Source: Aquimarina aquimarini
Lineage (GTDB): Bacteria; Bacteroidota; Bacteroidia; Flavobacteriales; Flavobacteriaceae
NCBI RefSeq assembly: GCF_900299535.1
Contig: NZ_OMKE01000039.1
Location: 1-64,000, forward strand
Reading direction: 5' to 3'
DNA: 64,000 nt
The position numbers were made by a program, and so were the translations under genes. The notes beneath the pieces are model-generated. The model was not told the DNA's origin, did no database searches, and saw nothing but the letters and a program-made list of their open reading frames with translations. Shown in pieces: positions 53,095 to 62,378 of this stretch (positions are counted from its first letter, which is position 1; each line of letters begins with the position of its first letter).

Positions 53095-53227
53095 CTGCAA
53101 AGATTTTATAATAAAAATCGTAGGAATTCATATCTAGTAAGGTTTTCGGAGTCTATATAGTTTGTACAATTCATTCCAGTTATTTAAAATCTAAGCTATC
53201 TAAAGAGTATAAAAAGAAATAATCATT

Positions 53228-54541
53228 ATGGCAAATAGTAGTAAGAATCAACTGGATATTTTGATGAAATTAAATATTGACGCCTTGAATCCTATGCAAG
53301 AAGAAGCTGTTTCAGTGATTGAGAGATCAACAAACACCATCATATTATCACCAACAGGAACAGGAAAAACATTAGCTTTTTTATTACCCCTATTAAAAGT
53401 TTTAAACTCTGAATCCAAAGATATCCAAGCATTAATACTAGTGCCATCAAGAGAGCTTGCAATTCAAATAGAACAAGTTTTTCGTTCTATGGGGTCTGGT
53501 TATAAGATAAATGCAGTTTATGGTGGTAGGCCCATGTCTAAAGACAAAATTGAACTTAAACACACGCCTGCTATTTTAATAGGAACACCTGGTAGAATAT
53601 TAGATCATTTTGATAATGATCGTTTTTCTAAAGCTAGTATTAAAACACTCATATTAGATGAATTTGATAAGTCTTTAGAAATCGGTTTTGAGTATGAGAT
53701 GAAAGGTATCATAAGTCAGTTACCAAACATAAACAAGCGTATTCTAACTTCTGCTACTCAGAGTGTTGCTATTCCTAGCTTTGTTAGATTAGACACACCT
53801 CATACCATTAATTTTTTAAAAGAAAATAAAGTATCAAAACTAGCTATTAAAACAGTAGTTTCTCAAGATAAAAACAAATTGAAAACTTTGTTGGATTTGA
53901 TACAATATATAGGCAATGAACCAGGAATTGTTTTCTGTAATTTAAGAAATAGTATCAACCAAGTAAGTACTTTTTTAGCGCAGAATAACATTGGGCATAC
54001 TTGTTTTTCTGGTGGTATGGAGCAAAAAGATAGAGAACGTGCTTTAATTAAATTTAGAAACGGAACATGTCAAGTACTAATTGCTACAGATTTAGCTGCC
54101 AGAGGCATAGATATTCCAGAAATGAAATATATTATTCATTATGAATTACCGCTACATGAAGAAGAATTTATTCATAGAAATGGTAGAACAGCCAGAGTTA
54201 ATGCCAAAGGAACTGCTTATGTATTAAAATGGGAAAATGAATTATTACCTGAATTTATTAAAAATGTTGAAGGCATAAATATTTCTAAGAAGGCCCTTTT
54301 TAAACCACAGTTTTGGGAAACTTTATTTATTTCTGGTGGGCGAAAAGATAAAATTTCTAAAGGCGATATAGCTGGTTTGTTTTTTAAGCAAGGTGGTGTT
54401 AATAAAGATCAATTAGGAACTATTGAGCTAAAATCAGATTGTGCATTTGTGGCTGTTCCTCTTACTATTGCTAAAGAATTGGTGGAGAAATTAAATAACT
54501 CTCGATTAAAAAAGAAAAAAGTAAGGATAACTATTCTATAG
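53228..54541 (+). CDS. DEAD-box RNA helicase (DbpA-like C-terminal domain)
   Basis: This 437-aa two-RecA-domain helicase. Motifs are Q-motif region NPMQEEAV, motif I SPTGTGKTLAF, PSRELAIQ, TPGRILDH, motif II as DEFD (residues 144-147) in place of the usual DEAD, motif III LTSATQS, motif V ATDLAARGIDIPE, and motif VI HRNGRTARV. The C-terminal 70 residues end SDCAFVAVPLTIAKELVEKL then KKKKVRITIL, like the DbpA RNA-binding domain that targets 23S rRNA. It probably acts in ribosome assembly. It is convergent with the ThiE-like gene. Confidence 0.9.
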   Translation: MANSSKNQLDILMKLNIDALNPMQEEAVSVIERSTNTIILSPTGTGKTLAFLLPLLKVLNSESKDIQALILVPSRELAIQIEQVFRSMGSGYKINAVYGGRPMSKDKIELKHTPAILIGTPGRILDHFDNDRFSKASIKTLILDEFDKSLEIGFEYEMKGIISQLPNINKRILTSATQSVAIPSFVRLDTPHTINFLKENKVSKLAIKTVVSQDKNKLKTLLDLIQYIGNEPGIVFCNLRNSINQVSTFLAQNNIGHTCFSGGMEQKDRERALIKFRNGTCQVLIATDLAARGIDIPEMKYIIHYELPLHEEEFIHRNGRTARVNAKGTAYVLKWENELLPEFIKNVEGINISKKALFKPQFWETLFISGGRKDKISKGDIAGLFFKQGGVNKDQLGTIELKSDCAFVAVPLTIAKELVEKLNNSRLKKKKVRITIL

Positions 54542-54575
54542 ACTTATATATAATGCTTTTAAAATTATTCCAGTT

Positions 54576-55220
54576 TTATTTAAATGTATAACGTTGCTCT
54601 TCTGTTGAGGAAGCATTTAGTAATTGGTTAAATGTTCTGATAATATTAAAATTTCTGGTAATTTCTTGGGACACAGCAACCCCGGAAATACCTGTTTCTA
54701 ATATATCTGTAACATCATCAACTTTTATGTTGCCAATGCCTATAATTGGTGTTTTTGTTTTTAAGGTTTTTGTAATTTCAGTATACCCATTTAAACCTAA
54801 AACTGGGTACAAACTGTCTGCGGTTGTTGTTGATGTATAAGGACCTAAACTTATATAATCAACTTCTTTATCAATCAATGTTTTGCAATCTTGTAAAGTA
54901 TTTGCTGTTCCGCCAATAATTTGCCAAGTATATAAATGTTGTCTGGTTTTGGTAGGGCATGAGGCTATTTCTTCTAGATGTACACCATCTGCTTTAACTT
55001 CTTTTGCTATTTTATAGTGCTCATTAATAATTAATCTGGTTTGAAAATGAGATGTGATTTCTCTAGCTTCTTTGGCAAACTTTAAAAGTTTTTTTTCTGA
55101 AACACTTTTTAAACGTAGTTGTACCAATTCTGCCCCAGATGTACATGCTTTTTGTATATTCTCCAGATGTTCTTTTGTAGAGTTTCCTTGAGAGATATAA
55201 TGTAGTTTAGGTATAATCAT
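54576..55220 (-). CDS. Thiamine phosphate synthase-like protein (ThiE/TenI)
   Basis: This 214-aa TIM-barrel protein has ThiE features: AELVQLRLKSVSEKKLL (QLRxK), LIINEHYKIAKEVKADGVHL (a D/N-D/E-H element), GGTANT, and LGPYTSTTT. ThiE joins HMP-PP and thiazole phosphate to make thiamine phosphate; TenI-like members do other steps. It is orphaned from a thi operon, and no TPP riboswitch is visible upstream, so TenI-like or a second ThiE are both possible. Confidence 0.82.
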   Translation of the reverse strand: MIIPKLHYISQGNSTKEHLENIQKACTSGAELVQLRLKSVSEKKLLKFAKEAREITSHFQTRLIINEHYKIAKEVKADGVHLEEIASCPTKTRQHLYTWQIIGGTANTLQDCKTLIDKEVDYISLGPYTSTTTADSLYPVLGLNGYTEITKTLKTKTPIIGIGNIKVDDVTDILETGISGVAVSQEITRNFNIIRTFNQLLNASSTEEQRYTFK

Positions 55221-55364
55221 AAGTTTTATTTTTTGTTATTATACAAGTTTATCAAGTATACTTATGCTTGAATTTTAAAATTCAGTAAATGGTAGGCTAT
55301 TATTAGAAGATTATAACTCTAAAAAATGATATAAAACCTAATCAAGATTAAATCATTGATGCTT

Positions 55365-55976
55365 TTATATAGAGATTATTTTGGAGTGTTCCATAAAATA
55401 GGACTCAAAACGCTTTAGTTTTGGATGCATTTTTTCTGAGTATATTACAAACTGGCATTTTTTTATACTTTGTGTAATCGAAATAAGCGCAGTATACGTT
55501 AGTTTTTGAATTAGAAATTCTGCATCGTCTATACTAAATATCTTCAATTGTGAAATACTCACACCATTTAATAAAAATAGCTTGTTCATTGTTTTGGGTG
55601 TAGAAATAAGAATATCTATACCCATAAATATTTCAGATTTTTGTACATCAATATGTAGTTGTTCATACCCTACATATACTCGTAACGAATTATGTTTAGT
55701 ATATTCTAAAAAAGCATCATATAACTCTAATGCTCTTTCTTTATTTTCTACGAGAACTACAGCTCTTGGAGCATTTCCAACTGCCTCACATTTTAATTTT
55801 TGCAAGGTTGTAAGTATAAGTGTGGTTGTTTTTCCGCTATTTTTTGGGGCTGTACAAAAAACATTAGCACCACTTTTTATTACAGGAATACTCTTGCTTT
55901 GAAAAGGAGTAGGTGTCATTATTTTTAAAAACTCTAACTTCTCTTGTATATCGGAATGTAATTTTTTAAATGGCAT
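55365..55976 (-). CDS. Single-RecA-domain DEAD-box-like protein
   Basis: This 203-aa protein (ATG at 55976, MPFKKLHSD) corresponds to only the first RecA domain of a DEAD-box helicase. Motif I is APKNSGKTTTLI, motif Ib-like STPKTMNKLF, and motif II is DDAE (in FSIDDAEFL) instead of DEAD. The SAT motif and the whole second RecA domain, including motif VI, are absent. It could bind nucleotide and RNA but not act as a normal helicase. The frame remains open upstream for 58 codons of low-complexity residues that I leave out. It stands near the full-length helicase gene. Confidence 0.82.
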   Translation of the reverse strand: MPFKKLHSDIQEKLEFLKIMTPTPFQSKSIPVIKSGANVFCTAPKNSGKTTTLILTTLQKLKCEAVGNAPRAVVLVENKERALELYDAFLEYTKHNSLRVYVGYEQLHIDVQKSEIFMGIDILISTPKTMNKLFLLNGVSISQLKIFSIDDAEFLIQKLTYTALISITQSIKKCQFVIYSEKMHPKLKRFESYFMEHSKIISI

Positions 55977-56341
55977 AGAAACTGATGACTGTTTAATGTA
56001 AAATTCGTAATAACTAAGGCAAAGATACCATCTAGAAATGAAATAAATGGATGTAATCCTGTTTTCTATAGTAGTATAATAAATAAGATATGTAGTAGGT
56101 AAATTAAATTCTATTGAAATGTGGTTAATAAAAAAAATATGTCTATTCAATTATTTTATGTACCATGATAAAAAGGAAGGTTTGGATGATTTTATACTTT
56201 GTAAACACCTTAAAATTAGGTTTATATATAAACTCTAAATAGTGTGTTTAATTCATGATAACTAAAATTATTTGTCTATTATTTCCCTGTTTTCCAGTTT
56301 AATTTGATTATTTTAGAATAAATCTTAAAACTTTAATTATT
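55977..56341. other. 365-bp intergenic region
   Basis: AT-rich spacer between the minus-strand DEAD-like gene and the plus-strand precursor-peptide gene. It must hold both promoters. TTTAATTTG near 56300 resembles a -7 box of the peptide gene, but with an imperfect fit. No repeats or RNA genes seen. Confidence 0.35.
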
Positions 56342-56482
56342 ATGTTAACAAACATTTCAAATTTAGGTACGGCTTTAAATAAAAATGAACAAACAGCAAT
56401 TAATGGAGGTAAGGCTCCTATTTGTCCTTATCCATTAGTAGCAATGTATAATCCATCTACAGGAGAATGGTCTTGTTGCTAG
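56342..56482 (+). CDS. Double-glycine leader peptide, putative RiPP/bacteriocin precursor
   Basis: This 46-aa ORF begins with a Bacteroidota-type leader, residues 1-23: MLTNISNLGTALNKNEQTAI then NGG. The leader carries the ISNLG...LNKNEQ pattern and a double glycine at 22-23 where C39-type peptidases cut. The predicted 23-residue core starts KAPICPYP and ends TGEWSCC, with three cysteines (28, 45, 46) and four prolines. The ORF is followed 24 bp later by a strong 34-bp perfect palindrome terminator. No ABC transporter, radical-SAM enzyme or C39 peptidase is within this window. The leader match is strong; the function (bacteriocin, pheromone, natural product) is not known. Confidence 0.75.
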   Translation: MLTNISNLGTALNKNEQTAINGGKAPICPYPLVAMYNPSTGEWSCC

Positions 56483-56505
56483 ATTGATTTTTAGATATCA
56501 AATAA

Positions 56506-56539
56506 TCAAATATGGAAAAGCTAGCTTTTCCATATTTGA
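56506..56539. terminator. 34-bp perfect palindrome, terminator of the precursor-peptide gene
   Basis: The 34 bases are exactly self-complementary with centre CTAG at 56521-56524 region. It lies between the peptide gene and the 3' end of the FAD oxidoreductase gene, and its T/A flanks can serve both strands. Confidence 0.65.
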
Positions 56540-56623
56540 AAACATAAAGAATATAGAAATTTATATAAATTTGACCTTAGCTTATTTAGAAAGATCTATA
56601 ACTTTATATAGAAAACTATATTA

Positions 56624-58864
56624 TTACTTTAATTGTACTCCACTAAAAATTTTAGTTTCATTTGGTAATCCAAGTTTATCTCGTACTACTTGACCAGCCT
56701 GAAGACCAGAAACGATAGCACCTTCATAATACCCTACATTAACACCAAAATTAATCCAATCTCCTGTAAGGATAAGATTGTCAAAACCAGATTCATTTGC
56801 TTGAAGACGGTATTTGTTTGATCCAGGAAGTGACAATGTATATCTGTCTGTGGGGTTTACATTAGCTCTAAAAAATTGTGTTTTTAATCTATCATAATCA
56901 GTTTTGGCAGTTTTTGAAAAATCATGAATTACATCTAATCTCATTCCTTCAGGATATTCAAAGGTCGTAGCATTGGGAAAAAACCACCCCATTTTATCTT
57001 TAAGCCATTGTTCTGAAACACGTATAATACGCTCTAGTTGTTCATGTGGATACGTATGATCTGAGAATGGAGGTATGACTTCTGGATCCAAAAATGATCC
57101 TGTATAGTAAATTAATACGCCTGGTTTATCCTCTTTCCAATCCTCATATGGCATCACTTGTGACATATCTATAAAAGAGTATTGTGGCTCTGCATAGGTC
57201 ACCAAATTGGGCAATGATCCTTCTGGGAATCCCCAATCCGGTAGATTCATCCCTAATTCTTTTAGTGTAGGTTTGATCCATAATTGCATAGACATTGTAG
57301 GAATACTTTTAACATGGTGATACATATTGCGCCATGTTTCATTTTTATCAATAATTTCCTTGCAAATACCTTCTTTACCTCCTAAAACATCAATAGGAAT
57401 ACCTAAGACAACATAATCAAAATCCTTACCTTTCTCTAACGAAATCTGTTTTACATTTTTCCAACCACACCAAGATTCTTCAAGATCATATTTACCTTTT
57501 CTAAGTGCAATTGCTTGTTGATCATCAATTTGATCATAAAGAGGTTCTCCTGGCCATACATCTATACCTTTTAATTTATAAGTAGGGTGGTAGTAGTCAT
57601 TTTTTAAGGTTACCTGTTCTGCCATAGATATGTTCTCAATTTCACCAGTATCAGAATAGTGTACTTGTTCAACTTTATGAAAGAATTTGAATTTGACTCC
57701 TCTATTTTTAAGCACTAAATAAATTGGAGTAATCATGGTATCAGCTGTTCCAGCTTTGAATTTCCATACAAAAGACCCTTTGTAACCAGCAGAGTTTGTC
57801 AAGAAATGAAGACCAACTCCAGCTGCTAAGCTACCTTGTTGATCAGCTCCTGTGAGATTATGAAATGTTCCTGTATAGAGAAAGCGTACCATTGCAGAGC
57901 TCAATAAACGATCACTAGCTCCATGGTTTTTGAGCCATTCCCTGTAATCTAAATGATTGACACGTTCATAGTCTAACTCATGAGTTTCTGAGTTATACAC
58001 ATCTTCAAATGTTCCTTTCATATTAATAAGCCCAAATTCTACAAATACAGCAAGCCAATATGAGTATTCGTTGTGTTCTGTTATGGAGTCAATAAGCTTA
58101 GTAACCCATTTAAAAAGTACATTAAGAAGCTCTTTGATTATTGAATGATGATCTTTTCGCTGTGCATGATCATGATTTTTATTTGTCATTAAGTTTTGAA
58201 CTAATTCAGCTACATAATTCAATAGTTTTTCTCCCTCATGTCTAAATATTTTAGTCTTAATAAAAGTTTCAAATTTAGGTTTGAAATTTGCCCAAAGAGA
58301 ATGATGTTCAGGTGCTTTGATATCCTCATGAGACTCAGAGGCTATATTTGCTAATCCATTTTTATTGGGATTTGTACCAAACAATATTTCAGAGACAAGG
58401 CCTACTGCTTTGTGTATAATGGCAGAAAAAGGCAAAGGGCCACCTTGTCCAGGAATATATTCATTAGAAGGAAAAACGATATTCTTTTTGATCCATTTAT
58501 TGTTTTTAGAGTCAAAGTGAGTAAGTAATGTGGTATTTTCTTGATCAAAAGCTTCATCCCAAGATTTAAAAGGACTATCAGGCATAAGATTATGTGTTTC
58601 ACATTCTTTGTAAGAGTCTTGTATCAGTCTGAATGCATTTTCATACCACCCCTGAGCAATATGAATACCATGTTCTTGAATTCTTTGATTAGGCCCTCTA
58701 CCAGTTGCCGTTTTACCTCCTAATCTCCAGCCCATTTGATAAATTGTTATATCATAATGATCTTGCCAGTTCTTATAAGAGCTAAGTTCATAAGCAGTGG
58801 TCAGAGATGACATACCACTGCCTAGAATGGCTATTTTTTTTTTGCTTTTTTCTTTATTTTGCAT
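56624..58864 (-). CDS. Large FAD/NAD(P)-binding oxidoreductase (amine-oxidase superfamily)
   Basis: This 746-aa protein has an N-terminal dinucleotide-binding fold: KKKIAILGSGMSSLTTAYEL (GxGxxx) and, shortly after, YQMGWRLGGKTATGRG then EHGIHIAQGWYENAF. The pattern resembles flavin amine oxidases, phytoene-desaturase-like and hydroxysqualene-dehydroxylase-like enzymes. A large insertion fills about 170-300. The C-terminal FAD contact region reads LILTGDWINFGVNVGYYEGA. No signal peptide is seen. It starts 16 bp after a 285-aa unknown protein gene and is clearly in an operon with it. Substrate unknown. Similar proteins occur in cyanobacteria and myxobacteria, from memory. Confidence 0.82.
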   Translation of the reverse strand: MQNKEKSKKKIAILGSGMSSLTTAYELSSYKNWQDHYDITIYQMGWRLGGKTATGRGPNQRIQEHGIHIAQGWYENAFRLIQDSYKECETHNLMPDSPFKSWDEAFDQENTTLLTHFDSKNNKWIKKNIVFPSNEYIPGQGGPLPFSAIIHKAVGLVSEILFGTNPNKNGLANIASESHEDIKAPEHHSLWANFKPKFETFIKTKIFRHEGEKLLNYVAELVQNLMTNKNHDHAQRKDHHSIIKELLNVLFKWVTKLIDSITEHNEYSYWLAVFVEFGLINMKGTFEDVYNSETHELDYERVNHLDYREWLKNHGASDRLLSSAMVRFLYTGTFHNLTGADQQGSLAAGVGLHFLTNSAGYKGSFVWKFKAGTADTMITPIYLVLKNRGVKFKFFHKVEQVHYSDTGEIENISMAEQVTLKNDYYHPTYKLKGIDVWPGEPLYDQIDDQQAIALRKGKYDLEESWCGWKNVKQISLEKGKDFDYVVLGIPIDVLGGKEGICKEIIDKNETWRNMYHHVKSIPTMSMQLWIKPTLKELGMNLPDWGFPEGSLPNLVTYAEPQYSFIDMSQVMPYEDWKEDKPGVLIYYTGSFLDPEVIPPFSDHTYPHEQLERIIRVSEQWLKDKMGWFFPNATTFEYPEGMRLDVIHDFSKTAKTDYDRLKTQFFRANVNPTDRYTLSLPGSNKYRLQANESGFDNLILTGDWINFGVNVGYYEGAIVSGLQAGQVVRDKLGLPNETKIFSGVQLK

Positions 58865-58880
58865 TGTTTTGTGCGTTTAA

Positions 58881-59738
58881 TTAAATATGTGTTTTTTTGG
58901 TTGTTAATTTATTGTTGAAGTGTTCTGAATTCAATTCATTTTCAGTAATTGGGTATAATGGTTGATTATTTTTTACAAATTTCTTCACTATTGGAGCGCT
59001 GTTCCATTTGGCGGCTTTGGTATATAGCTTGTCCAAATGAGGTACTATAAAAAGTGTATCCAAAACGTTTTCAATTACTCCAACAAAGTTATGTACATGA
59101 TGAATTACATAAGTGATATCTTTTTTTGATAATGGATAGTGACTAGGATAAAAGGCTTCTATATCTGTGATTAAAGAAACTGCTGACCCTCTAGGATTAG
59201 CAAATATTTTACCTAAGACTCCAAAATTTACACCTTGAACTATAGATTGTGCATAAAGTAATCGATAGAATACAATATTGATAAAATATTGCTCATAAAT
59301 ATTTTCAGTAAAAGCCAAAGAATCGGCTAGTTGATACCCTGAGATTATACTTGAGTTGTGCGCACGATACCAGGAACATTCATTGGGTGTATTGATATAA
59401 TCAAGCCAAAAATTAACAGGAGTAGGAACCTCTTCAAATGTTTCTCCAGACTCCTTAATTAATTGAGCAAGTGTTCCTAAATACAAAAAATGGCTATTTA
59501 CTGTTCTCCACCAGAGACTACCAGGTTGTGTTGCATTTACAGGGTTGAGCACACCTCTTTTTATTTCCCAATCAATAAATGCTAATTCAGAATTTCCAAG
59601 TCCATTACTACCTTTAATCAAAGAATTTCCATATTTTTGATAAAATTCATAACGTAATTTATACCGACTTTGTGGGTCATCAGCAACGCTTAATACAATT
59701 CGGTTAGCTTTTTTATTTAGTATTTCAAGTTTGTTCAT
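58881..59738 (-). CDS. Unknown protein, operon partner of the FAD oxidoreductase
   Basis: This 285-aa protein is the first gene of the two-gene operon with the FAD oxidoreductase (16-bp gap). It has no signal peptide, membrane helix or recognised motif. It is rich in aromatic residues (LWWRTVNSHFLYLG, NFWLDYINTPNECSWYRAHN, YEQYFINIVFYRLLYAQ) and has a His-rich segment VIHHVHNFVGVIENVL. It looks globular and helical. With the flavoenzyme it may form a small pathway or a complex. I do not recognise the family. Confidence 0.6.
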   Translation of the reverse strand: MNKLEILNKKANRIVLSVADDPQSRYKLRYEFYQKYGNSLIKGSNGLGNSELAFIDWEIKRGVLNPVNATQPGSLWWRTVNSHFLYLGTLAQLIKESGETFEEVPTPVNFWLDYINTPNECSWYRAHNSSIISGYQLADSLAFTENIYEQYFINIVFYRLLYAQSIVQGVNFGVLGKIFANPRGSAVSLITDIEAFYPSHYPLSKKDITYVIHHVHNFVGVIENVLDTLFIVPHLDKLYTKAAKWNSAPIVKKFVKNNQPLYPITENELNSEHFNNKLTTKKTHI

Positions 59739-59875
59739 ATATTCGCAAAATGGTATATAAACTTACAAGTAAAATCGTTATTTACAATAAATATTTTAGT
59801 AAATTCAACTAGTGTATTTCATAAAATTTCCTTGTTATAAGAAAACTAATTTCTCAAAGTATTTAAAGATTAAGA

Positions 59876-61906
59876 ATGATAACTTATTTAAAATATTATT
59901 TAGGGTTCTTATCAATACTATTATGCTCTCCTTTTGGCTTATTTAGTCAAACAGAAATTATACTGGATGACTCGATGGAGTTACTTGATATTGGAACGCA
60001 AACTCACTATTTGGAGGATTCTTCTCTTGAATTATCTATTGAAGAAGTTGTAATTGATATTCAAAATAAGTTTAAAAAACATTCTCAAGAAACTATAAAC
60101 TTTTCTAGTACAGCCTCTGCTTACTGGTTAAAATTCAAAGTAACCAAAGCGATAGGAGATTATCATTACCTGAATGTGGGATCTGCTTATATAGATTCTA
60201 TATCCTTGTATGAATTTGATGAGAAAAATAAACTTTTATCAATACGGCATACAGGTGATAATTTACCTTTTAATAGTAGAGAGATTAAAGTAGGAAATTA
60301 TCTGTTTGCACTGGATTTTGAAAAGAATATTACACGAACTTTTTATCTTAGAGTAAAGAGTGATCAACCTTTGTTTTTTCCTCTTCGAGTTGGTACACTA
60401 GCTAATTTTGCGGCGTATGAACATGATTTAGATTTTCTACAAGGTATTTATTTTGGGTTTATGTTGTTAATCTTTCTCTATAATCTCTTTTTATATTTTT
60501 CTACAAGAGAAAGAATCTATCTCTACTACATTGCGTATGTATTCAGTATCACATGGTTTATGGCTTCGATATTTGGATATTTCTTTGAGTATTTTTGGCC
60601 CAATTCACCTATTATTAATCAAATTGTGGTAGTCAGTGCAGGGTTGACAATGATTACAGCAACCTTATTTACACAAAAGTTTTTAAATACTAAAAAATCG
60701 AACTCTATTATGCACAAGGGGTTGATAGTTTTTCTTATCGTAGGTCTTTTAGTATGTGTATTAGTTCTATTTGGTTATAAAATAGAAGGCCTGAAATTAT
60801 CGCAAGGCGGTCTTCTAATCATGGCAGTGTATTTTCTTATTTTAGGGGTTCAATTTAAGTTGCAAGGGTATCGCCCTGCTAAATATTATTTATTTGCTTG
60901 GGGAGCTCTTATAGTAGGTATTTGTTTTGCTATTCTTGAGTCTTTAAATCTGACTTTTGTTATGAAGTATGTAAATGCAATGCAAATTGGTTCTGCTTTA
61001 GAAGTTGTGTTGCTTTCATTTGCCCTTGGTGATAGGATTAATATGTATAAAAAGCAAAAAGAAGATGCTCAACTAGATGCTTTATTAGCAGCCAAAGAAA
61101 ATGAAAGGTTGATCCAAGAGCAAAATATACTATTAGAAAAGAAGGTTAAGGAGCGAACGGCAGAAGTAGCTACACAAAATAAACGACTTGTTGACTTGAA
61201 TAAAGAAAAGGATATGTTGGTAAATATAGTTGCTCACGACCTTAGAACCCCACTTAGTCACATACGATTATTAATGCAACTACTGGATATGACATCTTTG
61301 GATTTGACCGATGATCAGAAATCTTATTTAACAGAGATTGATAACTCGGCAGATCGTCTCTCACAAATGATTGGTCGTATCTTGGATATACATGCACTAG
61401 AAACAAATCAAGTTAAATTAAAGAATCAAATTATTAATTTGGTAGAATTGGTTAATTATGTTGTAAAATGTTTTCGTCTTACCTCTGAAGAGAAGCAAAT
61501 TAGGATAATAGCTACATCAGAACCAGGAAATCACTTTGTAGAAATTGATAAGAATTATATGATTCAGGTATTAGAAAATTTAGCTTCTAATGCAATCAAG
61601 TTTTCTGATAGGGGAAGTACTATTTTTATAAATGTAAGATCTAGTAATAAAAAAACATATGTTGTTGTTGAAGATCAGGGACCTGGTATTAGTCAACAAG
61701 ATCAAAAAAAACTATTTGGGAGGTTTCAAAAACTTAGCGCACAACCTACCGAGGGAGAAGCATCTATTGGTTTAGGGCTATCAATTGCAAAAAAATATAT
61801 CGAGTCTATGAATGGTAAAATTCATTGTGAAAGCCAATTAGGTGTTGGAACTAAATTTATTATCTCTTTTGATTCTAAAGAAGACTTGACAAATGTGAAG
61901 AGTTAA
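59876..61906 (+). CDS. 7TM-DISM sensor histidine kinase
   Basis: This 676-aa membrane kinase has a signal peptide (about 1-24, ending FSQT), an extracellular 7TMR-DISMED2 beta-rich sensor (about 35-185), seven membrane helices (about 190-390, with LYYIAYVFSITWFMAS), and a coiled-coil linker (LLAAKENERLIQEQNILLEK). The HisKA domain has the phosphorylated His454 in VAHDLRTPLSHIR, and the HATPase domain has NLASNAIKFS, VEDQGPGIS and GLGLSIAKKYIESM. There is no receiver domain and no response regulator adjacent, so its partner lies elsewhere. The ligand may be a carbohydrate (family knowledge), but is unknown. Confidence 0.9.
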   Translation: MITYLKYYLGFLSILLCSPFGLFSQTEIILDDSMELLDIGTQTHYLEDSSLELSIEEVVIDIQNKFKKHSQETINFSSTASAYWLKFKVTKAIGDYHYLNVGSAYIDSISLYEFDEKNKLLSIRHTGDNLPFNSREIKVGNYLFALDFEKNITRTFYLRVKSDQPLFFPLRVGTLANFAAYEHDLDFLQGIYFGFMLLIFLYNLFLYFSTRERIYLYYIAYVFSITWFMASIFGYFFEYFWPNSPIINQIVVVSAGLTMITATLFTQKFLNTKKSNSIMHKGLIVFLIVGLLVCVLVLFGYKIEGLKLSQGGLLIMAVYFLILGVQFKLQGYRPAKYYLFAWGALIVGICFAILESLNLTFVMKYVNAMQIGSALEVVLLSFALGDRINMYKKQKEDAQLDALLAAKENERLIQEQNILLEKKVKERTAEVATQNKRLVDLNKEKDMLVNIVAHDLRTPLSHIRLLMQLLDMTSLDLTDDQKSYLTEIDNSADRLSQMIGRILDIHALETNQVKLKNQIINLVELVNYVVKCFRLTSEEKQIRIIATSEPGNHFVEIDKNYMIQVLENLASNAIKFSDRGSTIFINVRSSNKKTYVVVEDQGPGISQQDQKKLFGRFQKLSAQPTEGEASIGLGLSIAKKYIESMNGKIHCESQLGVGTKFIISFDSKEDLTNVKS

Positions 61907-62378
61907 TTGCAAAAGGGTAGCTGAATAGTCTGTTATTGAAAAGAATACATACTATCGAATTCTTGATAACGATACTAAAAGAGAATTATAAAATCTAAGA
62001 CGTACAATACATTAACAAAGCCATAATTGGCGTAATAGTCAATCTGAAGCTTAATAATTACGATGTTTTTATGAGTAATTTCAACGAGAAAAGATACTTC
62101 TTTTAGTTGTTTAACAAAACCATTGTAGGAATTAGTTAAAAAGCTAAATTATAGTTAATTACGATTGTTTTTTTTGTATCATTAAGCAATATTTCTTGTT
62201 TAAAACTTAGATGTAAGTATCAGAATTATAGACGAATACCCATTACTTTCTATTATTTTTTATTTTAGAAGTTAAATCTTACATTTTTTTAATTATAAGT
62301 GAAATTTATCTTCAAAATAATTTACAACTTGCTGTGTTTAAGTAAAATAAATCATTTTAATTTAAAAAATTAGAAATC
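61907..62378. other. 472-bp intergenic region
   Basis: AT-rich spacer before the serine protease gene. No hairpin, RNA gene, consensus promoter or open frame above 50 codons is seen. It presumably holds the protease promoter and a long leader. Confidence 0.4.

Noticed and set aside
55221..55364. Possible TPP riboswitch before the ThiE-like gene
   Set aside because: No CUGAGA-type or other conserved thi-box core was seen on the minus strand.
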